A DNA stretch of 64,000 bases, taken from NCBI GenBank assembly GCA_035555595.1, contig DATMGK010000022.1, positions 1-64,000 of the forward strand, read 5' to 3'. The notes under the pieces were generated by a model. That model had not been told where the DNA came from. It saw only the letters and a program-made list of their open reading frames with translations, and made no database searches. How positions within the stretch are numbered: the first letter of the stretch is position 1; every line of letters starts with the position of its first letter. This DNA is from Croceibacterium_A sp035555595. GTDB taxonomy: Bacteria; Pseudomonadota; Alphaproteobacteria; Sphingomonadales; Sphingomonadaceae. The position numbers were made by a program, and so were the translations under genes. Shown here in pieces: positions 39,168 to 47,882 of this stretch.

Positions 39168-41687
39168 ATGCCCCCTGGAAATCCCGCAACTGAACTGGAC
39201 AAGCCGATGGAAATGCAACCCGTCATGCGCGCAGAGGACGACGCCCGCGAACACCTTGTGGTGATCGGCAACGGCATGGCGGGCTGCCGCGCGGTGGAGG
39301 AAGTACTCGCCCGCGATCCCGGCCGCTACCGGGTGACGATCTTCGGCGCCGAACCGCGCGTCAATTACAACCGCATCATGCTCTCCCCCGTGCTTGCGGG
39401 CGAGAAGAGCTTTGACGAGATCGTCATCAACACCGCCGAATGGTATGCCGACAATGCGATCGAACTGATCGCGGGCGATCCGGTGATTGCCATCGACCGC
39501 GAGGCGCGGATCGTCACTTCGCGCGCCGGCGTCGCCACCGCTTACGACCGGCTGCTGATCGCCACCGGATCGGACCCGTTCATCATCCCGGTGCCCGGAC
39601 ACGATATGCCCGGCGTCATTTCCTTCCGCGATATGGACGATGTGGACGCCATGCTCGCGGCCGCGAACAAGGGTGGCAGCGCGGTGGTTATCGGTGGCGG
39701 GCTGCTGGGGCTGGAAGCCGCGCATGGCCTCAGCCTGCGCGGCATGAAGGTCACCGTGCTGCACCTGATGCCCACGCTGATGGAACGGCAATTGGACGAA
39801 GCGGCGGGCTGGCTGCTGAAACAGGCACTGGAGGAGCGCGGCCAGACGATCCTGACCGGGGCGGACACTGCCGCGATCACCGGCGAAACCCATGTCACCG
39901 GCGTCGAACTGAAGGACGGCACCGTGATCCCCGCCGATCTGGTGGTGATGGCGGTCGGCATCCGCCCTTCCACCGCTCTGGCGAAACAGGCTGGGCTGGC
40001 GGTCGGGCGCGGCATTCAGGTGGACGACCACATGGTCAGCTCCGATCCCGCGATCCTCGCCGTGGGCGAATGCGTGGAACATGACGGGCAATGCTACGGC
40101 CTCGTCGCGCCACTGTGGGACATGTGCCGCGCGCTGGCCGATCACCTGACCGGCGCGCCCACCGGCTATCGCGGCTCGGTCACGTCCACCAAGCTCAAGG
40201 TGTCCGGTATCGACGTGTTTTCCGCCGGCGATTTTTCGGGCGGCCCGGAATGCGAGGATATCGTGCTGCGTGACGCCAGCCGCGGCATCTACAAGCGCGT
40301 GGTGGTGAAGGCGGACCGCATCGTTGGCGCGGTGCTTTATGGCGATACTGCCGACGGCGCCTGGTATTTCGATCTGCTGAAGAAACAGGAATGCGTGGCG
40401 GACATCCGCGATGCGCTGATCTTCGGCCAGGCTTTCGCCCAGGGAGGGGGCGCGGCGGACCCTAGGGCGGCCGTTGCGGCGCTTTCCGAGGATGCGGAAA
40501 TCTGCGGCTGCAACGGCGTCACCAAGGAACAGGTGGTCACCTGCATCGAAGCGGGCGCTTGCAGCCTTGATGCCGTGCGCGGCACCTGCAAGGCGTCGGC
40601 CAGTTGCGGTTCCTGCACCGGACTGGTCGAGACACTGCTGGAACTGACGCTGGGCGAAGCGGTGCAGGCCGGGCCGAAGACCATGTGCAAATGCACCAGC
40701 TTCGGCCATGACGATGTGCGGCGCGAGATTGTGGCGCAGGCGATGCGCTCAATCCCCGAGGTGATGCAGAAGCTGCACTGGTCCACGCCCGACGGCTGTT
40801 CCTCCTGCCGTCCTGCGCTCAATTATTATCTGCTCTGTGCCCTGCCGGGCGAGTATGTGGACGATCAGCAGAGCCGCTTCGTCAACGAACGGCTGCATGC
40901 CAATATCCAGAAGGACGGCACCTATTCCGTCGTTCCGCGCATGTGGGGCGGGCTGACCAATCCGCGCGAATTGCGGGCCATTGCCGATGTCGTCGAAAAA
41001 TATGACGCGCCGATGGTCAAGGTCACCGGCGGCCAGCGCCTCGATATCTTCGGCATCAAAAAGGAGGATCTGCCCGCCGTCTGGGCCGATCTGAATGCGG
41101 CGGGGATGGTCAGCGGCCATGCCTATGGCAAGGCGTTGCGTACGGTGAAGACCTGCGTCGGCAGCGACTGGTGCCGCTTCGGCACGCAGGATTCCACCGG
41201 CCTCGGCGTCAAGCTCGAACGGATGAGCTGGGGCAGCTGGATGCCGCACAAGTTCAAGATCGCCGTCAGCGGCTGCCCGCGCAATTGCGCCGAAGCGACG
41301 ATCAAGGACTTCGGCATAATCTGCGTCGATTCCGGTTACGAACTGCATGTCGGCGGCAATGGCGGCATCCACCTGCGCGGCACGGACCTGCTGTGCAAGG
41401 TCGCCACCGAGCAGGAGGCGATGGATTACTGCGCCGCCTTCATCCAGCTCTATCGCGAGGAAGCCCGCTATCTGGAACGCACCGCGCCCTGGATCGAGCG
41501 GGTCGGCCTCGACTACCTCAAATCCCGCCTGATCGAGGATGCCGCCGGGCGCGAGAAACTGCGCGCTCGGTTCCTCTATGCGAAGAGCTTCTCGCAGCGA
41601 GACCCCTGGGCGCAGCGCGCCGCCGGGACGGAACGCGAACACCACGCGCCGATCGGGCGCTTCATCCCGCGGAAGGAAATGGCATGA
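39168..41687 (+). CDS. nirB: Assimilatory nitrite reductase, large subunit
   Basis: The 839-residue enzyme reduces nitrite to ammonia with NAD(P)H. The FAD/NAD part comes first (LVVIGNGMAGCRAVEEVL, then SAVVIGGGLLGLEAAHGLSL). A BFD-like [2Fe-2S] domain follows (EICGCNGVTKEQV, SCGSCTGLVE) and the C-terminal sirohaem/[4Fe-4S] domain holds the cysteines CVGSDWCRFG and SGCPRNCAEATIKD. The ATG at 39168 gives a short variable leader; an in-frame ATG lies at 39207. It overlaps nirD as ATGA. Sirohaem is provided through cobA in the same operon. Confidence 0.96.
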   Translation: MPPGNPATELDKPMEMQPVMRAEDDAREHLVVIGNGMAGCRAVEEVLARDPGRYRVTIFGAEPRVNYNRIMLSPVLAGEKSFDEIVINTAEWYADNAIELIAGDPVIAIDREARIVTSRAGVATAYDRLLIATGSDPFIIPVPGHDMPGVISFRDMDDVDAMLAAANKGGSAVVIGGGLLGLEAAHGLSLRGMKVTVLHLMPTLMERQLDEAAGWLLKQALEERGQTILTGADTAAITGETHVTGVELKDGTVIPADLVVMAVGIRPSTALAKQAGLAVGRGIQVDDHMVSSDPAILAVGECVEHDGQCYGLVAPLWDMCRALADHLTGAPTGYRGSVTSTKLKVSGIDVFSAGDFSGGPECEDIVLRDASRGIYKRVVVKADRIVGAVLYGDTADGAWYFDLLKKQECVADIRDALIFGQAFAQGGGAADPRAAVAALSEDAEICGCNGVTKEQVVTCIEAGACSLDAVRGTCKASASCGSCTGLVETLLELTLGEAVQAGPKTMCKCTSFGHDDVRREIVAQAMRSIPEVMQKLHWSTPDGCSSCRPALNYYLLCALPGEYVDDQQSRFVNERLHANIQKDGTYSVVPRMWGGLTNPRELRAIADVVEKYDAPMVKVTGGQRLDIFGIKKEDLPAVWADLNAAGMVSGHAYGKALRTVKTCVGSDWCRFGTQDSTGLGVKLERMSWGSWMPHKFKIAVSGCPRNCAEATIKDFGIICVDSGYELHVGGNGGIHLRGTDLLCKVATEQEAMDYCAAFIQLYREEARYLERTAPWIERVGLDYLKSRLIEDAAGREKLRARFLYAKSFSQRDPWAQRAAGTEREHHAPIGRFIPRKEMA

Positions 41688-42022
41688 TCGGCGACTGGCT
41701 CGACATCGGCTGGCTGGAGGATATCCCTGTGCGCGGCAGCCGGGTGCTGCAGGTGGAGGGTGGCGATGATATCGCCGTCTTCCGCACCGGCGAGAACAAG
41801 GTGTTCGCCCTGCGCGATCGCTGCCCGCACAAGCACGGCCGGCTGAGCCAGGGCATCGTGCATGGCGGGGCTGTTGCATGCCCGTTGCACAACTGGCGTA
41901 TTGCCCTTGCAACGGGCGAGGCGCTGGGGGACGACAAGGGCTGTACGCCGACGGTGCCGGTGAAAATCAGCGGCGGCCGGGTGCTGATCTGCCGTGCGGG
42001 CACTCTGAAAGCGGCTGCCTGA
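41684..42022 (+). CDS. nirD: Assimilatory nitrite reductase, small subunit
   Basis: The 112-residue protein has a Rieske-like fold. It keeps both halves of a Rieske cluster site, CPHKHG and CPLHNW, which many NirD proteins lack, so a [2Fe-2S] centre is likely. It pairs with NirB. The coding region overlaps nirB by 4 bp and nasA by 1 bp. Confidence 0.93.
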   Translation: MIGDWLDIGWLEDIPVRGSRVLQVEGGDDIAVFRTGENKVFALRDRCPHKHGRLSQGIVHGGAVACPLHNWRIALATGEALGDDKGCTPTVPVKISGGRVLICRAGTLKAAA

Positions 42023-44634
42023 TGCGCGATCCCGTTCGCACCACCTGCGCCTATTGCGGCGTCGGCTGCGGCATCCGCGCGACGGTTACCGGCGATCGCG
42101 CGGTACGGATAGAGGGCGATCCCGAGCACCCAGCCAATCACGGGCGGCTGTGTTCCAAGGGCACGCATCTTGGCGAGACGGTCGGGCTGGAGGGCCGCCT
42201 GCTGCATCCGATGATCGGTCGCGGTGCGAAGGGGCGCCGGGCGAGTTGGGACAAGGCGCTGGATCTCGTCGCAAAGCGTTTTCGCGACACCATCGCCCGC
42301 CATGGGCCGGAAAGCGTGGCCTTCTACGTGTCCGGCCAGTTGCTGACCGAGGATTACTACGTCGCCAACAAGCTGATGAAGGGCTTCATCGGTTCGGCCA
42401 ATATCGACACCAATTCCCGCCTCTGCATGTCGAGCGCGGTCGCCGCTCATACCCGCGCTTTTGGCGAGGATGTGGTGCCCGCGCACTACGAAGATATCGA
42501 CGCCGCCGACCTGATCGTGCTGGCAGGATCGAACGCCGCCTGGTGCCACCCGATCGTCTATCAGCGTATCCGCGCACGGTGCGAAGCCGGGGCGAGGCTG
42601 GTCGTGATCGATCCCCGCCGCACCGAAACGGCGGAGGAGGCGGATCTGCACCTCGCCATCCGCCCCGGCAGCGACGTGGCATTGATGAACGGGCTGCTCC
42701 AATGGTGCCGCGAAGCGGACGCGCTGGATGCCGCCTATCTGGACCGGCATGTCGCCGTGCCACGCGATTTCTGGGATGAACTTGCTGAAGGCAACGATCT
42801 ATGGAGCACCGCCCGCATCTGCGACGTGCCCCCGGCGGACTTGCGTCGGTTCTACGAATTGTTCGCAGCCACGCCGCGCACGGTCACGATCTTCAGCCAG
42901 GGGATCAACCAGTCGCTGTCCGGCACCGATCAGGGCAATGCGATCATCAATGTCCACCTTGCCACCGGACGGATCGGCAAGCCGGGAGCAGCGCCGTTCT
43001 CCATCACCGGCCAGCCCAATGCCATGGGCGGGCGCGAGGTCGGCGGGCTGGCCTCCACACTGGCGGCACATATGGATTTCGCGCCGGACAATCGCGCGCT
43101 GGTGCAGCGCTTCTGGGCCTCGCCCACCATAGCCGAAAAGCCGGGACTGAAGGCAGTCGACCTGTTTCGCGCCGTTGGCGAAGGGCGGATCAAGGCGCTG
43201 TGGATCATGGCCACCAATCCGGCCGTCTCCATGCCGGATATCGCCCGCGTGCGCGACGCGCTGGCCGCCTGCACCTTCGTGGTCTCCAGCGAAGTGATGG
43301 AGCGAACCGACAGCAGTGCATTCGCCCATGTCCGCCTGCCCGCCGCCGCATGGGGCGAAAAGGACGGCACCGTCACCAATTCCGACCGCACCATCAGCCG
43401 CCAGCGCGCCTTCCTGCCGCTGCCGGGCGAGACGCGGCCCGACTGGTGGATCGTCAAGGAGATCGGGCGGCGAATGGGGTGGAAGACTGCGTTTACCTAC
43501 GATCGGCCGGCGGAAATCTGGCGCGAGCATTGCCGGCTTTCCACCTATCGCAACGATGGCGCGCGGCTGTTTGCCCTGCCGGGTAGGGGCGACGGCGGCA
43601 ACGCGGGTTACGATGCGATGGAGCCGTTCCGCTGGGGCGACAGGCCCTTTGCCGACGGGCGCTACTTCACACATGATGGACGAGCGCGGCTGATCCCCGT
43701 CACGCAACGCGTCCTGCCCGAAGCGCCGCCGCGCTGGCCGCTGACGCTCAATACCGGGCGCTATCGCGATCATTGGCACACGATGACCCGCACTGGCCTG
43801 TCGCCGCGTTTGGCTCGCCATCGCGAAGAACCGCTGGTGGAAATCCATCCCGACGATGCTGAAGCACTGGGAATTGCGGAAGATGCGCTGGCGCGTGTCC
43901 TCACCCCTCAGGGTGCGAGTGTGTTCCGTGCGCGGATAAGCGCTGCGCAGCGCAAGGGCGAGATATTCACGCCGATCCACTGGACCGACAAAACCTCTAC
44001 CGGTGGACGCGCTGGCCTGTTGCCTGCCCCGCTGACGGATCCGGTTTCCGGCCAGCCGGGTTTCAAATCCACGCCCGCGCGGGTGGAGCCGGTATCGGTC
44101 CAATGGCGCGGTTTCGCGATCCTGTCCGGCGATTTGGCCGCTCCTCCGCAATGCCAGTGGGCGACGCGTGTGGCGGTTCCGGCGGGTACGCTATGGGAAG
44201 TGGCCGGCGACGATGGCGAAACGCCCAGTATGGAGCGGTTGCTGCCTTCGGGCGAGAGGATCGAGGCAAGTGATTCAGCGCGTGGCACACGCCGCATCGC
44301 TATATTGCAGAGCGGGCGGATGGCCGCCGCATTATTCATCACCCGCAGTGGTGAACTGCCTCCGCGCGACTGGCTGGTTTCCCAATTGGGAGAACCGGAA
44401 GCCGCTCCAACCCTGCTCGCGGGCCGGGCTCCCGGGGCGCTGCCCGATCGCGGGCCCATCGTCTGCGCTTGTTTCGACATAGGGCTGAACACGGTGATCG
44501 CTGCCATTCGCGAGCGGCAACTGGTCGATGTCGCCGCCATCGGTGCCGCCTTGCGCGCCGGGACCAATTGCGGATCGTGTCGCCCCGCGCTGGCCCGTAT
44601 TCTCACGGAAGACAGGGAGGTAGCCAATGGCTGA
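42022..44634 (+). CDS. nasA: Assimilatory nitrate reductase, catalytic subunit
   Basis: The 870-residue molybdoenzyme reduces nitrate to nitrite in the cytoplasm. The N-terminal [4Fe-4S] motif is TTCAYCGVGCGI, then GRLCSKGTHLGE. The molybdopterin domains include TNSRLCMSSAVAAH, then GSNAAWCHPIVYQRI, ATGRIGKPGAAPFSITGQPN and LNTGRYRDHWHTMTRTG. A BFD-like C-terminal [2Fe-2S] domain (IVCACFDIGLNTV, NCGSCRPALARI) replaces a separate electron-transfer subunit, as in many proteobacterial NasA enzymes. There is no Tat signal. It overlaps nirD and cobA. Confidence 0.95.
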   Translation: MRDPVRTTCAYCGVGCGIRATVTGDRAVRIEGDPEHPANHGRLCSKGTHLGETVGLEGRLLHPMIGRGAKGRRASWDKALDLVAKRFRDTIARHGPESVAFYVSGQLLTEDYYVANKLMKGFIGSANIDTNSRLCMSSAVAAHTRAFGEDVVPAHYEDIDAADLIVLAGSNAAWCHPIVYQRIRARCEAGARLVVIDPRRTETAEEADLHLAIRPGSDVALMNGLLQWCREADALDAAYLDRHVAVPRDFWDELAEGNDLWSTARICDVPPADLRRFYELFAATPRTVTIFSQGINQSLSGTDQGNAIINVHLATGRIGKPGAAPFSITGQPNAMGGREVGGLASTLAAHMDFAPDNRALVQRFWASPTIAEKPGLKAVDLFRAVGEGRIKALWIMATNPAVSMPDIARVRDALAACTFVVSSEVMERTDSSAFAHVRLPAAAWGEKDGTVTNSDRTISRQRAFLPLPGETRPDWWIVKEIGRRMGWKTAFTYDRPAEIWREHCRLSTYRNDGARLFALPGRGDGGNAGYDAMEPFRWGDRPFADGRYFTHDGRARLIPVTQRVLPEAPPRWPLTLNTGRYRDHWHTMTRTGLSPRLARHREEPLVEIHPDDAEALGIAEDALARVLTPQGASVFRARISAAQRKGEIFTPIHWTDKTSTGGRAGLLPAPLTDPVSGQPGFKSTPARVEPVSVQWRGFAILSGDLAAPPQCQWATRVAVPAGTLWEVAGDDGETPSMERLLPSGERIEASDSARGTRRIAILQSGRMAAALFITRSGELPPRDWLVSQLGEPEAAPTLLAGRAPGALPDRGPIVCACFDIGLNTVIAAIRERQLVDVAAIGAALRAGTNCGSCRPALARILTEDREVANG

Positions 44635-45421
44635 CGATTTTGCGCCGGGCACCGTATGGCTGGTGGGTGGCGGGCCGGGCGATCCGGAACTGTTGACGGG
44701 CAAGGCATTGCGCCTGATCCAGCGCGCCGACATCGTGTTCCACGATGCGCTGGTCGGCCCGCAAATCCTTGGCCTGATTCCGGTAGGCACGGAACTGGTC
44801 AGCGTCGGCAAGCGCGCCGGGCGGCATTCAAAAGATCAATCCACCATCGACGCACTGCTGGTCACGGCGGCGGGACGCGGTCTTCGGGTCGTGCGGCTGA
44901 AAGGCGGCGATCCATCGCTGTTCGGCCGTTCGGCGGAGGAGATCGCGGCCCTGCGCGCCGCCGGCCATCCGGTGCATGTCTGTCCCGGGATCACGGCAGC
45001 CAGCGCCGCTGCCGCCTCTGCCGGCATCTCGCTGAGCTTGCGCGGCGTGGCGCGCGATGTGCGTTTCGTCACCGCTCATAGCCGCAGCGGCGCAACCCTG
45101 GACCTCGATTGGGCTGCGCTGGCAAACAGCGGCTCGACCCTCGCATTTTATATGGGCCGTGGCGCAGCAGAGAAAGTGGCATCTGCACTGATCGCGGCCG
45201 GCATGGACTGCGCCACGCCGGTATTAATTGCCTGCAATGTCAGCCTTCCGGGTGAGCATCGGCTCACGACACGGCTGGATCTCCTCGGCATCGCCACGAA
45301 ATCCTTTTGCGCGGATGCGCCAACTATCATTCTGGTCGGGCAGTCCGTAAAGCCGCTTAACGGGAAGCTGACAGACCAAAAACTTGTTCGGCGAGAAATT
45401 TCACCGCACATAGGAGTCTAG
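44627..45421 (+). CDS. cobA: Uroporphyrinogen-III C-methyltransferase
   Basis: The 264-residue enzyme makes precorrin-2, the precursor of sirohaem needed by NirB. Motifs are VWLVGGGPGDPELLTGKAL, then IVFHDALVG, RVVRLKGGDPSLFGRSAEE and CPGITAASAAAASAGI. It is the stand-alone SUMT form with no CysG oxidase/ferrochelatase domain, so the later sirohaem steps must be encoded elsewhere. It overlaps nasA by 8 bp and ends the nitrate operon. Confidence 0.93.
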   Translation: MADDFAPGTVWLVGGGPGDPELLTGKALRLIQRADIVFHDALVGPQILGLIPVGTELVSVGKRAGRHSKDQSTIDALLVTAAGRGLRVVRLKGGDPSLFGRSAEEIAALRAAGHPVHVCPGITAASAAAASAGISLSLRGVARDVRFVTAHSRSGATLDLDWAALANSGSTLAFYMGRGAAEKVASALIAAGMDCATPVLIACNVSLPGEHRLTTRLDLLGIATKSFCADAPTIILVGQSVKPLNGKLTDQKLVRREISPHIGV

Positions 45422-45433
45422 GCCCTGCCGATA

Positions 45434-45453
45434 CCGCCAACAAAGCCGACGTT
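45434..45453 (+). repeat. Imperfect direct repeat right of the nitrate operon
   Basis: CCGCCAACAAAGCCGACGTT, two mismatches from the copy at 35681. The pair brackets the operon in the same orientation. Confidence 0.45.
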
Positions 45454-45534
45454 CAGGCGCAGCTTGCGCTGCCCCTGAGAGCTGCCGATTGTTCAGCGAA
45501 CCTTGTGGTATGTGGGCTTCCCTTAGCCCAGACT

Positions 45535-46473
45535 TCAGTATCCTGCAGTATTCGTGCATTCGCAGTGAGGAGAAATCCGAAAGACGCTATGGTAAGGCAT
45601 GTCTGAACACCTGCCTACAATAGCTGAACGTCTATTTGCTCTGCGCTGCGGCGAAGTCCAAAGCCGAGCCTTACGATCGATCTCTGACCACCTCGCTCCT
45701 CTTACTTCCATGTTTCTGCAACCGGTAAGTATCAGCAGCCTTATCCATAGGGACCAGCGGCCCTCGGGTTCGCTCGCAAGCCAGACCGCCCGAACTTCCT
45801 GATCTGACAGCACCCTGGTTCTAATGACCTTATTGGTCCACGCTCCGCGCAGGCCGGCGAAGACATTGCGCTCAACATGCTCGCGTTCGAGAAGCCATTG
45901 GAAAAACGCGGACCCATTTTGCCGTACCTTGTCGGCCATCCGGCGCTTATCTCGATCCACCAACTCATCGATGATCTGAAGAGCGTGGGCCTTCGTGATC
46001 TTGGTCACAGACAAACCGCGCACGACTGGTAAGATGTAGCGCTTGAAGATGCGCTCTTTCTCGTCCTTGCTTCTCAGCCCTGACGCAACTTGCAGCTTAT
46101 ATTTCTCCCAAAGAACCTCCACGTCCAACTGCTGTTGTTCGACCTCTTCGCGTTTTCGATTGGCGGCTTCTCGCCGATGTTCGAGCTTGTCGCCGTGGGG
46201 GTCGGCACCGGCTTCGATCTTCGCTCGATATTGGCCGGCTAGTCTACGTGCGTCGCCCAAAGAGAGCAGCTTCGCGCTACCAAGCGTCAATTTCTTTCGT
46301 TGGCCGTAAGCTCGGTAGATCAGTCCATAACTGGTATGACCAGCCGGCGTGTGGACTAGCACAAAACCCGGTATGCCACCGAGCGAATAATGCTTGATTG
46401 AGGCCGGAAGATTTGAAGTTAACTTCACGATTTCTTTAACGGTTAGGGGTCTCAGCCGAGAAGTGCCCATCAT
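45535..46473 (-). pseudogene. int: DUF4102-type tyrosine integrase, C-terminally truncated
   Basis: The frame is 312 residues where family members have about 400. The N-terminal DUF4102 arm-binding domain (GLIYRAYGQRKKLTLGSAKLLS) and core-binding domain (ILPVVRGLSVTKITKAHALQII) are intact, and the catalytic domain starts normally with the first Arg (LILTGCRNMEVRGARWSEID). After KARLWTSPQRR the sequence loses all similarity, and the H-x-x-R box and nucleophilic Tyr are missing. It cannot be an active recombinase. It lies beside the right att copy, as expected for the integrase of element B. Confidence 0.8.
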
Positions 46474-46481
46474 AATCTCCC

Positions 46482-46501
46482 GTGTAGCCAGCCGTGTATC
46501 C
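46482..46501 (+). repeat. Element B arm-type repeats, right
   Basis: GTGTAGCC (46482-46489) and GTGTATCC (46494-46501) lie 12 bp apart, with a further GTGTATTT at 46509. They match the pair inside the left end. Confidence 0.45.
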
Positions 46502-46633
46502 AGAATTTGTGTATTTCAGTGAAATGATCTGTATATACAGTAACACATTGAGGAAGATTTTACAATGGTGGCAAAGCGTAGACCCTCTTCTTGGGTGTAA
46601 TAATGAAATAATATAAAAGTATAAATGGAATAT

Positions 46634-46678
46634 TTTACACCGAGAGGGTCGGGGGTTCGAGCCCCTCACCGCCCACCA
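46634..46678 (+). repeat. Attachment site copy 3 (attR)
   Basis: It has 45 of the 46 bp of the tRNA-Val 3' end, starting TTTACACC and ending CCACCA. It shares the following TTCC with copy 2 but not with the tRNA locus. Confidence 0.92.
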
Positions 46679-46832
46679 TTCCCTCTGATCATGGCATCAC
46701 GTGCGCATCGTCTCGGAAGCTCGCGGCTCGGCGAAGTTGTCGCAGAGTTAACTCCGATCAAGTTTGGTGCCGTCCCGTTCCTTTATCCATTCAGGAAATG
46801 CCATCCACGAGATGGAATGAAGAGGAACGACC

Positions 46833-47048
46833 ATGACACAGAATCCGAACCAGCCCGGCCAGCAAGACCGGAACCGCCAGCAGAACCAACAAGGCAACCA
46901 GCCGGGCCAGCAGGGCGAAGGGCAGCGGGACAAGCGCCCCGATCAGGACCAGCAAAGAGGTAGCCAGCAGGAACAGGGCCAACCCGATGACAAGCGGTCC
47001 GGTTCGCGTCAGGAAAACGACGGAAAGCACCCTGACCAGAATCGCTAG
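46833..47048 (+). CDS. Small glutamine-rich disordered protein
   Basis: The 71-residue protein is almost wholly Gln, Asn, Gly, Pro, Asp and Arg (MTQNPNQPGQQDRNRQQNQQ), hence disordered and very hydrophilic. The ATG follows GAGGAACGACC. Proteins of this kind resemble stress-related hydrophilins, but the function is unknown. A GC hairpin follows. It is the first chromosomal gene to the right of element B and lies just before the trehalose cluster. Confidence 0.6.
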   Translation: MTQNPNQPGQQDRNRQQNQQGNQPGQQGEGQRDKRPDQDQQRGSQQEQGQPDDKRSGSRQENDGKHPDQNR

Positions 47049-47056
47049 CCTCCGAC

Positions 47057-47078
47057 GGGGGCCGTTTGCGCGGCCCCC
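47057..47078 (+). terminator. GC hairpin after the glutamine-rich gene
   Basis: GGGGGCC and GGCCCCC form a 7 bp stem with an 8-base loop, 9 bases after the stop codon. There is no clear T run, so it may be a weak terminator. Confidence 0.5.
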
Positions 47079-47150
47079 AAGAGGTTTCGATTGGATGTTA
47101 ATTGATTAGACCGGTTGACCTCAACGTCTCGGGCTCTAGCATTTGCTGCA

Positions 47151-47882
47151 ATGCAAAATGAAATCGAGCTTCCATCGCCTCCACCGCTTGAAGACTGGAT
47201 AAGAGAACAATCTGTCGCGCTTTTTCTCGATTTCGACGGAACACTTGTCGAAATTGCGGAAACGCCGGAGGGTATTCAGGTATCTGATGATCTGGCCGTG
47301 CGGCTGGAACACCTGTCAGCTGGAATAGGCGGCAGGTTGGCTCTCGTTACCGGGCGGGCACTTTCCAACATTCATTTGCACCTTGGCGTCAACTCTCTTC
47401 TGATCGTCGGGTCACACGGTGCGGAGTTCAGCGATGCGGCGGACAAGGGCGTTACCCTGTCGAATGCCACGTTGGACGAGATTGCCCCGCTTCTCGCACA
47501 ATGGCCGGGCCTGCTGCTTGAAAGCAAACCGCACGGCATTGCGATTCATTACCGGCAGGAACCGGCCGCCGAGCCGGTCGTCCTTACTATCATGCAACAG
47601 GTCGCGGAATGGGAGGGTCTCTCTGTGCGCCGCGGCAAGATGGTGGTCGAGCTGGGTCCTGCGAATGTTAACAAGGGATGGGCGGTCACGCGGCTCATGG
47701 CCCAACCGCCTTTCATCGGCGCCATGCCGATATTCATCGGCGATGACGTGACTGACGAAGACGGCTTTGCCGCGGCAGAGGCCGCTGGGGGCTTCGGCAT
47801 TCTTGTCGGCTCGGCACGCGCGACTGCCGCTCGCTATCGACTGAAAACTATACAGGAAGTTTATCATTGGCTGGGACTTTGA
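47151..47882 (+). CDS. otsB: Trehalose-6-phosphate phosphatase
   Basis: The 243-residue enzyme is of the HAD superfamily and removes phosphate from trehalose 6-phosphate. Motif I is LFLDFDGTLVEIAETP, with the nucleophilic Asp and acid-base Asp; motif II is LALVTGRALSNI; motif III/IV is IFIGDDVTDEDGFAAA. The ATG at 47151 was chosen over a TTG at 47115. It overlaps the GH15 gene, and otsA follows, so trehalose synthesis is complete in this three-gene cluster. Confidence 0.93.
   Translation: MQNEIELPSPPPLEDWIREQSVALFLDFDGTLVEIAETPEGIQVSDDLAVRLEHLSAGIGGRLALVTGRALSNIHLHLGVNSLLIVGSHGAEFSDAADKGVTLSNATLDEIAPLLAQWPGLLLESKPHGIAIHYRQEPAAEPVVLTIMQQVAEWEGLSVRRGKMVVELGPANVNKGWAVTRLMAQPPFIGAMPIFIGDDVTDEDGFAAAEAAGGFGILVGSARATAARYRLKTIQEVYHWLGL

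Larger units (their letters stand above)
28855..46678. mobile_element. Element B: integrated island with nitrate assimilation cargo
   Basis: The 17.8 kb are bounded by tRNA-Val 3' copies. They hold a DUF6519-type protein, a small tyrosine recombinase, higBA, an AraC/SDR/methyltransferase group, the nitrate operon and, at the right end, a truncated DUF4102-type integrase. GTGTATCC repeats lie just inside both ends. No transfer genes are present. Confidence 0.8.
46474..46832. other. Right end of element B and junction with the chromosome, no gene seen
   Basis: AT-rich DNA with GTGTATCC-type repeats precedes the att copy at 46634; beyond it the chromosome resumes. Short frames here have no domain or good ribosome binding site. 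Confidence 0.5.

Noticed and set aside
46793..46963. Second reading frame over the glutamine-rich gene (Arg/Pro/Ala-rich product)
   Set aside because: Shadow frame; the frame starting at 46833 has the ribosome binding site and a typical hydrophilic product.
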